A stretch of 64,000 nucleotides of DNA from Ignavibacteriales bacterium (GCA_016707115.1 JADJIH010000030.1:1-64000), one strand, 5' to 3'. Counted from the first letter of the stretch, positions 40,171 to 49,983 are shown. Made by a program: numbers and translations. Notes: generated by a model not told the origin, from the sequence alone.

Positions 40171-41528
40171 ATGGAAATATATATCTCATCATTGGTTTAG
40201 TAGTCGGATTTGTAATTGCTTACTTCTTTTTGAAGAGTAAGAAAACAGTTTCAATTGATGAAGTCAACAAACTCAATGATCAAATCAACTCATTAAAAGT
40301 TGATGCCGGAAAACTTGCTGAGCGAATTAAACTGTTTGAGGAAGATAAACTTTCACTTCAATCAGAATTGAAAAGCGAAAGAGAAAAATCTGAAAAACTT
40401 AACTCAGAAAATTCTTCTCTAAAATCTGATTATGCCAATCTTCAAACAAAATTATCTGAACAAAAATCTGAAATAGAAAAATTGCAGGAAAAATTCACAA
40501 AGGAATTTGAAAATCTTGCAAACAAAATATTTGAGGAAAAAGGAAATAAGTTTTCTGAACAGAACAAGGAAAAACTAAGTGAGATATTAAATCCATTAAA
40601 AGAAAAAATTTCTGATTTTGAAAAGAAAGTTGAAGAAACAAATAAAGAAAGTATTAAAGGACATGCATCGTTAAAAGAACAGCTTCAAATGCTTAAGGAA
40701 ATGAATCAACAAGTAACTCAGGAAGCAAAAAATTTAACAACTGCGTTAAAAGGACAAAGCAAAACTCAGGGTAATTGGGGCGAGTTTATTCTTGAAAGTA
40801 TTCTTGAAAAATCCGGACTTGTAAAAGGAAGAGAATATGTTGTTCAGGAAAGTTTAACTGCGGAATCCGGTAAAAGATTTCAACCTGATGTGATAATTAA
40901 TCTTCCTGAAAATAAAAGTATCATAATTGATTCTAAAGTTTCACTTGTTGGCTACGAGCGATTTATCTCAGCGGAAGATGAACACGAAAAGCAGCTTGGT
41001 TTAAGAGAACACATAAATTCTATTCGCTCGCACATAAAAAACTTAAGCGGAAAGAATTATCAAAATCTTTATCAGCTTGAAAGTCTGGATTTTGTTTTAA
41101 TGTTTATGCCAATCGAACCGGCGTTTGCTTATGCTGTTCAAAGTGATCCTTCACTTTTTAGTGATGCGTTTGAGCAGAATATTGTAATTGTAAGTCCATC
41201 AACTTTGCTTGCAACACTAAGAACTATTTCAAGTATATGGCGACAGGAAAGTCAAAATAAAAATGCTCTGGAAATTGCACGACAAAGCGGTGAGATGCTT
41301 GATAAGTTTGCTGCTTTTGTTGATGATTTAATATCTGTTGGAAAAGGTTTGATTGGAGCAAAAGATAATTATGATAAAGCAATGAACAAGCTTACTGAGG
41401 GAAGGGGAAATCTTATCAGTCGTTCTGAAAAAATTAAAAAGCTTGGTGCAAAAGCAAGCAAATCTTTACCACCGAATATTCTTAATCGTGCTGATATTGA
41501 TGATGAAAATAATTTACTGGAAAACTGA
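40171..41528 (+). CDS. rmuC: RmuC-family DNA recombination protein
   Basis: RmuC limits inversions at short repeats and belongs to the PD-(D/E)XK nuclease fold. A membrane anchor (LIIGLVVGFVIAYFFLKSK) comes first. Then there is a coiled coil of about 150 residues rich in Lys/Glu (KLNDQINSLKVDAGKLAERI onward) and the RmuC domain with QGNWGEFILESILEKSGL, FQPDVIINLPENKSIIIDSK (the Asp...Asp-x-Lys pattern) and MFMPIEPAFAYAVQ. About 450 residues. The open frame extends upstream to a GTG at 40104 inside the previous gene. I favour the ATG at 40171 because AGGAAA lies just before it, but this needs one extra base near 40185. The stop overlaps the next start (TGATG). Confidence 0.87.
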
Positions 41529-41977
41529 TGATTGTAAGACCGCCGCAAACGCCGGAAGAATTTGAACGATACAGAGATTTGCGATGGCGAATTCTTCGTG
41601 CGCCGTGGAATCAGCCAAAAGGAAGTGAAGTTGATGAGCTTGAATCCAAAGCATTTCCAATTATGGTTTGTGAGGTTGATGGAATTCCAGTTGGAGTTGG
41701 CAGAGTTCATTTTAATTCTGAAACTGAAGCACAAATCCGTTCTATGGCTGTTGAAGAAGATTGGAGAGGAAAGGGAATCGGTTCAATTGTAATTAAGGAA
41801 TTAGAAAAAATTGCAATTGAAAAAGGTGCAAAGAAAATAATTCTTCAGGCTCGTGATAATGCAGTTAAGTTTTATGAAAGAAATGGTTACAAAGTTGTTA
41901 AACCTTCTCACACTTTGTTTGGAAGCATTCCACATTTTTTGATGGAAAAAAGCCTGGCAACAAAACCTTTTTTGTAA
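41528..41977 (+). CDS. GNAT-family N-acetyltransferase
   Basis: A 149-residue acetyltransferase of the GNAT fold. The acetyl-CoA binding site is EEDWRGKGIGSIVIKELEKI (the R-x-x-G-x-G pattern). Before it, CEVDGIPVGVGRVHFNSETE forms the central strands, and IRSMAVEED is the strand that leads into motif A. The end has DNAVKFYERNGYKVV, typical for motif B. Its substrate cannot be read from sequence; relatives include ElaA-like proteins. The ATG overlaps the rmuC stop by one base, so the genes are coupled. It has no later neighbour on the same strand; a tRNA on the other strand follows 139 bases later. Confidence 0.88.
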   Translation: MIVRPPQTPEEFERYRDLRWRILRAPWNQPKGSEVDELESKAFPIMVCEVDGIPVGVGRVHFNSETEAQIRSMAVEEDWRGKGIGSIVIKELEKIAIEKGAKKIILQARDNAVKFYERNGYKVVKPSHTLFGSIPHFLMEKSLATKPFL

Positions 41978-42116
41978 AAAGATTAATAAAAATATTAGTA
42001 TTTTTCAGGGACTGACAATTTATACATTCTTTTTCTTTGGATTAACAGGAATCAACAAACCAGTGAAGTAAAAAAATATTGAAAGATACAAGTTTATTAA
42101 CCAGATCAGGAAATTG

Positions 42117-42189
42117 TGGAGCTGATCGGGATCGAACCGACGACCTGTTCGTTGCGAACGAACCGCTCTCCCAACTGAGCTACAGCCCC
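42117..42189 (-). tRNA. tRNA-Ala (anticodon CGC)
   Basis: A complete 73-base tRNA on the minus strand. Acceptor stem GGGGCTG / CAGCTCC includes the G3-U70 pair that identifies alanine tRNA. The D-arm is GCTC...GAGC, and the anticodon stem GTTCG / CGAAC encloses loop TTCGCAA with anticodon CGC (reads GCG). The T-arm carries TTCGATC. Discriminator base A; CCA is not encoded. Confidence 0.95.
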
Positions 42190-42199
42190 AAACACAGAG

Positions 42200-42670
42200 T
42201 TATTTTTTATTTCCCATTTTTTCTATCTCCTCAAACTCTTCTTTAGCCACAGGCATAACAGAGAGTCTGTTTCCGCGGGCAATCAATCTCATATTCTTTA
42301 GTTTTGGATTTGATTTAATTGCATCAAGTGTAACAGGATTGTTAAATTCTTTAACAAATTTAACATCAACCATTATCCACGTTGGGTTTTTGGGATCGGC
42401 CTTTGGATCGTAATGATCGTTATCAGGATCAAATTGGGTATGATCAGGATAACCTTCTTTTACAACTTCACAAATTCCCACAACAGCAAGCAAATCGGAG
42501 TTACTATGATAGAATAAAACCAAATCACCTTTTTTTATTTCATCGCGTAAATAATTTCTTGCCTGGTAATTTCTAACTCCATCCCAATAAGTTGTTTGGT
42601 TTTTACTTTTTTTCAGATCATTTAAAGAAAAAGTTTCCGGTTCGGATTTTACAAGCCAATATTTTTTCAT
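42200..42670 (-). CDS. EVE domain protein
   Basis: A 156-residue protein consisting of one EVE domain, a PUA-like fold related to human THYN1. The start KKYWLVKSEPETFSLNDL and the following WDGVRNYQARNYLRDEIKKG with LVLFYHSNSD form the family hallmark. The C-terminal half has DPDNDHYDPKADPKNPTWIM, VTLDAIKSNPKL and LSVMPVAKEEFEEI. EVE domains are thought to bind modified bases in DNA or RNA and are found in many restriction or RNA-linked contexts, but here no restriction enzyme is near. It follows the tRNA-Ala gene by ten bases on the same strand reading direction (upstream of it in transcription). Its precise role is unknown. Confidence 0.93.
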   Translation of the reverse strand: MKKYWLVKSEPETFSLNDLKKSKNQTTYWDGVRNYQARNYLRDEIKKGDLVLFYHSNSDLLAVVGICEVVKEGYPDHTQFDPDNDHYDPKADPKNPTWIMVDVKFVKEFNNPVTLDAIKSNPKLKNMRLIARGNRLSVMPVAKEEFEEIEKMGNKK

Positions 42671-42685
42671 TTTAAAACTCCAAAT

Positions 42686-42714
42686 TTTGGTACTGATTAT
42701 TCCAGCTAATTTTC
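42686..42714 (+). promoter_or_regulatory. possible promoter of the DUF4159 gene
   Basis: TTTG, 17 bases, TAATTTTC: one mismatch to TAnnTTTG and a short spacer. It lies 41 bases before the start codon at 42756. A weak candidate. Confidence 0.33.
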
Positions 42715-42755
42715 TAAATTACGGTTCACTTTAAGTGTAAATATATTAAATCATA

Positions 42756-43421
42756 ATGATTATTAAGAAAACAATATTTCTTCTAGCAATACTTTTTTAT
42801 TCTGTAAATATATATTCGCAGAATGAAACAGGTTTCCAAATTGCACGTCTTAAGTACAGCGGCGGCGGCGATTGGTATAACGATCCCTCGGCAGAAGTAA
42901 ACTTACTTAAGTTTGTTCAGGCAAATACAAACATTAAAGTTAATGCTGAGTATAAATTTGTTGATATAGCATCCGATGAGATATTTTCGTATCCGTTTTT
43001 GTTTTTAACAGGACATGGAAATATTGTTCTTTCAACAGATGAAGCTAAAAGATTAAAAACGTACTTAGAGAATGGTGGATTTTTATACATTGATGATGAT
43101 TACGGAATGGACAAAGCCATAAGAAGAGAGATGAAAAAAGTTTTTCCGGGAAATGATTTTATTGAAGTTCCTTTTTCACATAAGATATTTAACATCTTTT
43201 ATAAGTTTGAAAACGGAATACCCAAAACACACGAGCATGATAAAAATGCTCCGCAGACATTTGGAATATTTTTAGGTGATCGATTATCAGTTCTTTACAC
43301 ATTCGAATCAAATCCAAGTGATGGATGGGCTGATCCTGAAGTCCATAATGATCCGAAAGATAAAAGGGAAGAAGCGCTTAAGTTTGGTGCTAATATCATT
43401 ATTTATGCTTTAAGCAAATAA
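42756..43421 (+). CDS. DUF4159 domain secreted protein
   Basis: A 221-residue protein with a signal peptide (IIKKTIFLLAILFYSVNIYS). The mature part is one DUF4159 domain: FQIARLKYSGGGDWYNDPSA, EIFSYPFLFLTGHGNIVLST, LKTYLENGGFLYIDDDYG and FPGNDFIEVPFSHKIFNIFY. A C-terminal GWADPEVHNDPKDKREEALK follows. The domain resembles a class I glutamine amidotransferase-like fold with no clear Cys nucleophile. These genes belong to the MoxR-linked set together with DUF4175 and BatA-like genes. Here the DUF4175 gene follows five bases later. The function of the set is thought to be envelope stress or chaperone-like, but it is not established. Confidence 0.88.
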   Translation: MIIKKTIFLLAILFYSVNIYSQNETGFQIARLKYSGGGDWYNDPSAEVNLLKFVQANTNIKVNAEYKFVDIASDEIFSYPFLFLTGHGNIVLSTDEAKRLKTYLENGGFLYIDDDYGMDKAIRREMKKVFPGNDFIEVPFSHKIFNIFYKFENGIPKTHEHDKNAPQTFGIFLGDRLSVLYTFESNPSDGWADPEVHNDPKDKREEALKFGANIIIYALSK

Positions 43422-43426
43422 GAAAA

Positions 43427-46400
43427 ATGAACACAAGTTTTTACAAAGAAATAATAAGCAAATTAGAATTACTAGTTAAGAAGGAATACTTCGCGCTTTT
43501 GCTGTTCGGGTTATTTGCAGCTTTAATAATCACTATTGGCACTTTTACAGTATTCAGTCTTGTTGAGATGATCGCTTATTTTAATTCAACAATCCGAACA
43601 GTTTTATTTTTTATTTTCTTACTGATTTCAATTGGAGCAATTAGTTATCTAATCGTCCTTCCTTTGTTAAAATATTTTAATGTAATTGGCGGCCGAAACT
43701 ACTTTTATTCAGCCAATAAAGTAGGAAAGTATTTTCCTGAAATTAAAGATGATCTTCTCAATGCAATGCAGCTTGTTTCATCTGATAATACAAAAACAAT
43801 ATACTCTCCTGCCTTACTTGATGCTGCATTTAAAAATGTTTATGAACGAGCAAAACCGATTAGGTTCGAATCAATTGTGGATCTGGGCAAAGTTAAAAAA
43901 CTTGCAAAGTATTTTGTTTTGCTATTTGCATTTTGTGCTTTATTATTTTTGTTTGTTCCAGGATTGCAGGCAGCATCAAATCGATTAGTCAATTTCAATC
44001 AGGAATTTATTCCACCTGCAAAATTTTATTTTGAAGTGTATCCCGGCAACGATGAAATAACTAAAGGAGAAAATGTTGATTTTGTGGTTGTTATAAAAGG
44101 TGAAGTTCCGAAAAAAGTGTTTTTATTAACTCGCGAAGAAGCCCAGACAAATTTTGAAGAACACGAACTGCAAAAAGACTCTTTGGGTGAATATAGATTT
44201 TCAATTCAGCAGTTAAGATCATCTGTATTCTATTATGCTTCTGCTGAAGATATTCAGAGCGAAGAGTATCAAATAAAAGTAATTGATCGACCAGTAATTC
44301 GTTCTTTAGACGTGAAAGTTATTTCACCATCTTACGCAAACATTCCGATTCTTGAACAAAAAGATAACGGAAATGTTTCTGCTTTAGTTGGAAGTAATGT
44401 TGAGATAAGCTTGCTAACAAATAAAGAATTAAAATCGGCACATATAGAATTTGAAGATACAACGAGCTCGGAGTTAAAAGTACAAGGTAATTTAGTTAAA
44501 GGGTCTTTCAGAATTCGAAAAGATAATTCTTACATTATTGTACTTAATGATCTTTCTGATAATAACAATCTTCAACCGGTTAGATATTATGTTAAAGCTT
44601 TGTATGATTCAAATCCTGCGATTGAATTGGTTTATCCAAAACAGGATGTAAGTCTTGCTAATGATAGTCGTGTTCCTATTGAAGTAAAGGTTAATGATGA
44701 TTATGGTTTTTCAAAACTGATTCTTAATTATAAACTCACTTCATCAAGATATGAGCCTGTTCAAGAAAAATTTTCAACGATTGAAGTTTCTATAGATAAA
44801 AAAATAAAAGAGCAGATTGTTGATCACATCTGGAACCTTACTCAACTAAATCCCGCTGTTAATGATGTTTATTCTTTTTACCTGGAAATTTTTGATAATG
44901 ATAATGTCAGCGGACCTAAATCTGCAAAGACGCAAATAATTAATGTTCGCGTTCCATCACTTGATGAAATATTATCAAATGCAGATGAGACTCAAGAAAA
45001 TGTTCAGGATGAAATGCAGGAAACTTTGAAAGAAGCCGAAGAATTAAAAAAAGATTTAGAAAAAATTGATAAAGATCTGAAACAGGATAAACAGCAATTA
45101 ACTTGGGAAGAAAAAGAAAAGATTGAACAAGCTTTGGACAAATTTGAAAAACTTCAGGAGAAAATGGAAAGTGCAAGCGAGCAGTTAAAACAAATGCAGA
45201 ATGAACTTCAGCAAAATAATTTGCTTTCTGAAGAAACACTTGAAAAATATATGGAACTTCAGAAGTTGATGGATGAGATGACGAGTGATGAGATGAAGAA
45301 AGCGATGCAGAAAATGCAGGATGCTCTTGAGAAGATGAATCGCAACCAGACTCAGGATGCAATGAATCAAATGAAAATGGATGAGGAAAAGTTTAAGAAG
45401 AGTATTGAGCGAACGATGAATTTGCTTAAGCGGATTCAGATTGAACAGAAAATGGATGAGATGATTAAGCGAACTGAAAGTCTTGAACAGAAACAAAATG
45501 AACTTAGTGAAGAAACAAAAAAAAGTGATCAGAATAATCAAAAGCAATCCGATGAATTAAGTAAAAAGCAGGATGAGATTTCAAAAGAATTGGATCGTTT
45601 GCAGGAAAAGATGGATGAACTTTCCGAAAAGATGAATGAGCTTAAGGATATGCCAAAAGATGAAATGGAAAAGCTTCAAGAAGAATTTGAAAAGCAAAAG
45701 AATGAAGAATTATCTGAGGAAACTTCAAAAGATTTAAAACAAAATCAAAAACAAAAAGCTCAAAAGAATCAGCAGCAACTTTCTAAAAATATGCAGAAGA
45801 TGAAAGAAAGCATGGAGCAAATGCAACAACAGATGCAGCAGGAAAATCAAATGCAAACTTTTACAGATATGATGCGCATCCTTGATAATATTTTGTCTTT
45901 ATCAAAACAGCAGGAAGAGCTTAAGAATAAACTTCAAAATGTTGATCCAAATTCTTCCCAATTTGAAGAGAATTTACAGAAGCAAAATGAAATCAAGAAA
46001 AATCTGAATAAACTTTTAGAGCAAATGTCAGAGCTTTCACAAAAAACTTTTGCTATTTCACCTGAAATGGGAAAAGCTCTTGGAAATGCAAATCAAAAAA
46101 TGAATCAGTCAATGCAATCGATGCAAAATAGAAATGGAAGTATGGCAACACTTTCCCAAAGTGATGCGATGATGCATTTGAATGAGGCTGCAAATATGAT
46201 GAAGAGCTCGCTGGAATCGATGATGCAGGGCGGCAGCGGCAGTGGCGGAATGATGTCTTTGATGCAGCAACTTCAAAAAATGAGCGGACAACAAATGGAT
46301 TTGAATAATATGACTCAGATGCTCCAACAAATGCAACAGGGTCAGTTATCACCTGAGCAGCAAGGACAAATGCAACGATTATCGCAGCAACAGCAAATGA

Positions 46401-46810
46401 TTCAAAAATCTCTTGAGGAATTAAACAAAGAGGCTAAGCAAAGCGGCGAGTCTAAAAAAATTCCTGCTGATCTTGAAAATATTGTTAACCAAATGAGGGA
46501 AGTCGTTAGCGATATGAATACAGAAAAACTGACTGATGATTTAATTCAAAAACAGGAAAAGATACTATCAAAACTCTTAGATGCACAAAAATCTATTAAC
46601 GAAAGAGATTTTGAGAAAGAGAGAAAATCGGAAAGTGGAAATAATTTTACTCGAAACAGTCCGGCAGAATTGAATCTAAAAAATCAACAAGGGAAAGAAA
46701 AACTTAAAGACGAATTGAATCGTGCTGTGCAGGAAGGTTACAATAAAGACTACGAAGATCTTATAAAGAAGTATTATGAAGCATTACAAAAGGAAAAAAT
46801 TAATAATTAG
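43427..46810 (+). CDS. DUF4175 family giant membrane protein with long coiled coil
   Basis: A 1127-residue protein. The N-terminus has three membrane spans (about 22-46, 57-82 and 160-180). A periplasmic part with Ig-like strands follows (AKFYFEVYPGNDEITKGENV, SLDVKVISPSYANIPI, VPIEVKVNDDYGFSKLIL). From about residue 520 a very long coiled coil rich in Gln, Met, Lys and Glu extends almost to the end. It contains QMQQQMQQENQ-like and SGGMMSLMQQLQKM segments and a Gly/Ser-rich break near 925-935. The low-complexity part gives long false open frames on the other strand. It is coupled to the DUF4159 gene. Matches the DUF4175 proteins of Bacteroidota MoxR loci; no MoxR gene lies in this window. 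Confidence 0.88.
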   Translation: MNTSFYKEIISKLELLVKKEYFALLLFGLFAALIITIGTFTVFSLVEMIAYFNSTIRTVLFFIFLLISIGAISYLIVLPLLKYFNVIGGRNYFYSANKVGKYFPEIKDDLLNAMQLVSSDNTKTIYSPALLDAAFKNVYERAKPIRFESIVDLGKVKKLAKYFVLLFAFCALLFLFVPGLQAASNRLVNFNQEFIPPAKFYFEVYPGNDEITKGENVDFVVVIKGEVPKKVFLLTREEAQTNFEEHELQKDSLGEYRFSIQQLRSSVFYYASAEDIQSEEYQIKVIDRPVIRSLDVKVISPSYANIPILEQKDNGNVSALVGSNVEISLLTNKELKSAHIEFEDTTSSELKVQGNLVKGSFRIRKDNSYIIVLNDLSDNNNLQPVRYYVKALYDSNPAIELVYPKQDVSLANDSRVPIEVKVNDDYGFSKLILNYKLTSSRYEPVQEKFSTIEVSIDKKIKEQIVDHIWNLTQLNPAVNDVYSFYLEIFDNDNVSGPKSAKTQIINVRVPSLDEILSNADETQENVQDEMQETLKEAEELKKDLEKIDKDLKQDKQQLTWEEKEKIEQALDKFEKLQEKMESASEQLKQMQNELQQNNLLSEETLEKYMELQKLMDEMTSDEMKKAMQKMQDALEKMNRNQTQDAMNQMKMDEEKFKKSIERTMNLLKRIQIEQKMDEMIKRTESLEQKQNELSEETKKSDQNNQKQSDELSKKQDEISKELDRLQEKMDELSEKMNELKDMPKDEMEKLQEEFEKQKNEELSEETSKDLKQNQKQKAQKNQQQLSKNMQKMKESMEQMQQQMQQENQMQTFTDMMRILDNILSLSKQQEELKNKLQNVDPNSSQFEENLQKQNEIKKNLNKLLEQMSELSQKTFAISPEMGKALGNANQKMNQSMQSMQNRNGSMATLSQSDAMMHLNEAANMMKSSLESMMQGGSGSGGMMSLMQQLQKMSGQQMDLNNMTQMLQQMQQGQLSPEQQGQMQRLSQQQQMIQKSLEELNKEAKQSGESKKIPADLENIVNQMREVVSDMNTEKLTDDLIQKQEKILSKLLDAQKSINERDFEKERKSESGNNFTRNSPAELNLKNQQGKEKLKDELNRAVQEGYNKDYEDLIKKYYEALQKEKINN

Positions 46811-46917
46811 ACATTCACTTATGTGCACATTGTTTACTTCAATAATTGATTTCCACTCAAAATCCTGCTATTTTCAAAGCCAATATTCAATACGATTTTA
46901 TATTCAATACATATCAT

Positions 46918-48153
46918 ATGATGTTTGAACAATTAACAGAAGAATCTTCAAATCTAGGATCAAATAACGATGTTGATCTTGAGAAATTACTCAAACTTGG
47001 TGATTGGAAAGGACTTTTTTTAGGGCTTTTTGATATTGCAAGAGAGTTGTTTTTTGTTCTTGATGAAAATGGATCAATTATTACAATTAATCAATTTGGT
47101 GCTTCTGCATTAGACTATACAACGCAAGAGTTAGCAGGAAAACATTTTATGGATTTGATAGATCCAGTGCATACTCAGCTTGTTAATGCATCCATTAATT
47201 TAGCTCTTAAAAATGATGATTCATTTTTTGAGGCTTCGCTGGTTAATAAATTTGAAAAAGTTAATCGTTATCAAATCAGTATAAGAACTATTAAAAAAGA
47301 TGAAGTAGTTATTGGTCTGCTTGGTGTTGGAAAAGATGTTACGATGCAAAGAAAACTCGAAAATGAGCTAATTGATCTCAGACCCAAATTAGTTGAAGCT
47401 GAAAGACTGATTTCTTTGGAAAGAGCAAGATCATCTCATCAAAAAATGATGCTGGATGAATTGAATAAAATGAAGAGTGAATTTGTTTCAAATATCTCTC
47501 ACGAATTACGAACACCGCTTGCTTCGATAGTTGGATTTTCCGAAACAATAGCTTCCGATCCGAATATGCCGGTGGAGATGAGAAATGAGTTTAATCTCAT
47601 CATCTTAAATGAGGGCAAAAGACTCGCAAAGCTTATTAATGATGTTCTTGATCTTTCGCGTATGGAAACTGGAAGAATTGCCTTAAATAAGTCAAAAATG
47701 AATGTTGTTAAATTAATCCATAGATTAATCGATAATAATAGAGATTTAATTGACTCAAGAAACCTGATTCTGACTTTAGAAGCACCGTACGATGAGATAC
47801 TAATTGAAGCTGATGAAGAGCGTTTACTTCAAGCATTAGATTCGCTTATGGAAAATTCTATAAAGTTTTCCAAAGATGGTGGGCGAATAAAAGTTATATT
47901 AAATAACCTATATAAAGAAGTTGAGATAGTTATTTCAGATACCGGAATTGGAATTCCTGAGAAAGACTTACCGTACCTTTTTCAAAAATTTTACCGAGTT
48001 AACAGACCAGATTCTGATATTTCAGGTGCCGGTATGGGATTGGTTTTTGTAAAACAAATTGTAGATTTGCACAAAGGTTTAATCAATATTCAGAGCGAAC
48101 CTAATAAAGGCACCTCTGTTTTAATTAAATTATTAAAAAGTAACCGAGATTAG
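46918..48153 (+). CDS. PAS-domain sensor histidine kinase
   Basis: A cytoplasmic kinase with no membrane span. A PAS domain (about 38-140, with FFVLDENGSIITINQFGASA and GLLGVGKDVTMQRK) is followed by a short helix. Then comes HisKA with H195 in FVSNISHELRTPLASIVGFS, and HATPase_c with N-box SLMENSIKFSKDGG, G1 VISDTGIGIPEKD and G2 GAGMGLVFVKQI. An open frame begins at a TTG further upstream (46846), but MMFEQLTEE at 46918 looks like the natural start; it has no strong ribosome binding site. It lies 18 bases before the sigma-54 activator at 48172, which is probably its partner. Confidence 0.92.
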   Translation: MMFEQLTEESSNLGSNNDVDLEKLLKLGDWKGLFLGLFDIARELFFVLDENGSIITINQFGASALDYTTQELAGKHFMDLIDPVHTQLVNASINLALKNDDSFFEASLVNKFEKVNRYQISIRTIKKDEVVIGLLGVGKDVTMQRKLENELIDLRPKLVEAERLISLERARSSHQKMMLDELNKMKSEFVSNISHELRTPLASIVGFSETIASDPNMPVEMRNEFNLIILNEGKRLAKLINDVLDLSRMETGRIALNKSKMNVVKLIHRLIDNNRDLIDSRNLILTLEAPYDEILIEADEERLLQALDSLMENSIKFSKDGGRIKVILNNLYKEVEIVISDTGIGIPEKDLPYLFQKFYRVNRPDSDISGAGMGLVFVKQIVDLHKGLINIQSEPNKGTSVLIKLLKSNRD

Positions 48154-48171
48154 AAACAATAGGATAAAAAA

Positions 48172-49554
48172 GTGGATAAACTGATCTTTATTGTAGATGA
48201 CGAACAGGCAATTTCAAAACTCCTTAGCTATTGGGCTAAAGATAAATGGAAATACCAGGTAGAAACTTTTGCTAATGCAGAAGATGCCTTAAAAAACTTG
48301 AGCAAAAAACCGGATGTTGTACTTTTAGATATTATGTTGCCGGGAATGGATGGAATTGAAACTCTAAAAAGAATTAAACAATTTGATGAAAACATTCCTG
48401 TTATTATGCTTTCTGCTCAGGGAAGTATTGAAGTAGCCGTTGAAGCACTTAGATACGGTGCTTACGATTATTTTACAAAACCTATCGATCAGCAGAAATT
48501 AGAACTTGCAATAAAAAACTCTATAAAGAATTTTGATTTGACACGTGAGCTGCAGAATCTTAAAGAGAATGTAAAAAAAGAATATAGCTTCGATAGCATT
48601 ATCTCATCCGATGGAAAAATGCAGGATGTTTTTAAACTTGTAACAAAAGTATTACACAATGATATAACCGTTTTGATTTATGGTGAAAGCGGAACTGGTA
48701 AAGAGCTAATTGCACGTGCAATTCACTATAATGGACAAAGAAAAGATAAACCTTTTGTTGTAGTTAATTGTGCATCCATACCTCGTGAGCTTCTTGAGAG
48801 TGAATTATTCGGTCACGAAAAAGGATCATTTACAGGTGCACACGCACGTAAGCTTGGTAAATTTGAGATTGCTAAAGGCGGAACTATATTTTTAGATGAA
48901 GTTGGTGAATTAGAAATGCTGCTCCAGGCAAAACTTCTCCGAGTAATCCAACAAAAAGAATTTGAAAGAGTTGGCGGAACTGAATTAATTAAAACCGATG
49001 TTAGAATTATTTCAGCAACAAATAGAGATTTGAAAAAGGCAGTTGAGAACAAAGAATTTAGGGAAGATCTTTACTATAGATTAAACTCTTTCCCTATTTC
49101 AATTCCTCCATTAAGACATCGTAAAAGTGATATATTGATTCTTTCGGAACATTTTATACAAAAGTTCAGTGCTAAGTTGCAGAAAAACACAAAAGGTTTT
49201 TCTAAGCGAGCATTAAAGCTTATATATGAATATAATTGGCCGGGAAACGTCCGCGAGATTGAGAATACAATAGAAAGATGTTTGATAATTACCGATAAAG
49301 ACATAATTGATGTTGAGGATCTTCCAGCACATTTAAGGACTGGTGAAAGTTCGACTGGAATTGAATATACAGGACCATTGTTTAGTGATGAGACTGTAAT
49401 TCCGTTTGAGAAATTAAAAGAGGAAGCAATTAGACACGCGCTTAATATTACTAATGGTAATATTGTAGAGGCTGCAAAAAGATTACAGCTTGGCAGAGCA
49501 ACAATCTACAGGCTGATGGATAAATATAAAATCGAAAATAGATCATCTGAATAG
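48172..49554 (+). CDS. sigma-54-dependent response regulator (NtrC type)
   Basis: A 460-residue activator with receiver, AAA+ and Fis-HTH domains, starting at a GTG. Receiver: D9/D10, phospho-acceptor D53 in VVLLDIMLPGMDG, S81, K103. AAA+: Walker A GESGTGKE at 171-178, sigma-54 loop GSFTGA at 218-223, Walker B GGTIFLDEVGE, then ATNRDLKKAVE and YNWPGNVREIENTIERC. HTH near 435-460: GNIVEAAKRLQLGRATIYRL. The intact GSFTGA means it can activate sigma-54 promoters, unlike its paralogue at 27522. It is followed by the STAS gene after 13 bases and preceded by the PAS kinase, which fits a kinase-regulator pair. Target genes are unknown. Confidence 0.94.
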   Translation: MDKLIFIVDDEQAISKLLSYWAKDKWKYQVETFANAEDALKNLSKKPDVVLLDIMLPGMDGIETLKRIKQFDENIPVIMLSAQGSIEVAVEALRYGAYDYFTKPIDQQKLELAIKNSIKNFDLTRELQNLKENVKKEYSFDSIISSDGKMQDVFKLVTKVLHNDITVLIYGESGTGKELIARAIHYNGQRKDKPFVVVNCASIPRELLESELFGHEKGSFTGAHARKLGKFEIAKGGTIFLDEVGELEMLLQAKLLRVIQQKEFERVGGTELIKTDVRIISATNRDLKKAVENKEFREDLYYRLNSFPISIPPLRHRKSDILILSEHFIQKFSAKLQKNTKGFSKRALKLIYEYNWPGNVREIENTIERCLIITDKDIIDVEDLPAHLRTGESSTGIEYTGPLFSDETVIPFEKLKEEAIRHALNITNGNIVEAAKRLQLGRATIYRLMDKYKIENRSSE

Positions 49555-49567
49555 AGGGAAAAATAGT

Positions 49568-49906
49568 ATGGAATTTTTTAGAGAAGAAAAAGAAGATGTT
49601 ATCGTTATTTCTGTTAACCTAAAACGTGCTACTTTAGTAGAAGCTGAAGAATTTAAGCAAGTTCTTGTAAATGATATTCAACGTGGTTTTAAAAAAATCG
49701 TGGTTGATCTTTCTACCTGTGAATTTATTGATTCTACTTTTCTTGGAAGCCTTGTAGTTTCGTTGAAGAAATTGACTGGATTAGGCGGTGATCTTCGTTT
49801 GGTAGGTTTTCAACCTGCAGTTCATTCAATGTTTGAATTAACAAGAATGTACCGTGTTTTTGAATCCTTTAAATCTGCAGATGATGCTGTTCAAAGTTTC
49901 AAATAA
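49568..49906 (+). CDS. STAS-domain anti-sigma factor antagonist
   Basis: A 112-residue single STAS domain of the SpoIIAA/RsbV type. Typical strands are DVIVISVNLKRATLVEAEEF and KKIVVDLSTCEFIDSTFLGS, with the phosphorylation region D55-S56-T57. The residue that aligns with SpoIIAA Ser58 is T57. Then comes LGGDLRLVGFQPAVHSMFEL, which is usual for bacterial partner-switch proteins. In such systems the antagonist is phosphorylated by an RsbW-like kinase and dephosphorylated by a PP2C phosphatase. The phosphatase lies next (49984), but no RsbW-like kinase or alternative sigma factor gene is in the window. It is probably in one transcript with the response regulator. Confidence 0.9.
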   Translation: MEFFREEKEDVIVISVNLKRATLVEAEEFKQVLVNDIQRGFKKIVVDLSTCEFIDSTFLGSLVVSLKKLTGLGGDLRLVGFQPAVHSMFELTRMYRVFESFKSADDAVQSFK

Positions 49907-49983
49907 CATTTTAAGTTGTACACTGTGATTCCAGTTTTAAATTAAAAGATTCGTAAATATATTTTATACTAAACTGCTAATAA

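Noticed and set aside
45185..46352. Long minus-strand open frames opposite the DUF4175 gene
   Set aside because: They arise from the Gln/Lys/Met-rich coiled coil on the plus strand and encode low-complexity His/Leu/Phe-rich sequence without any domain.
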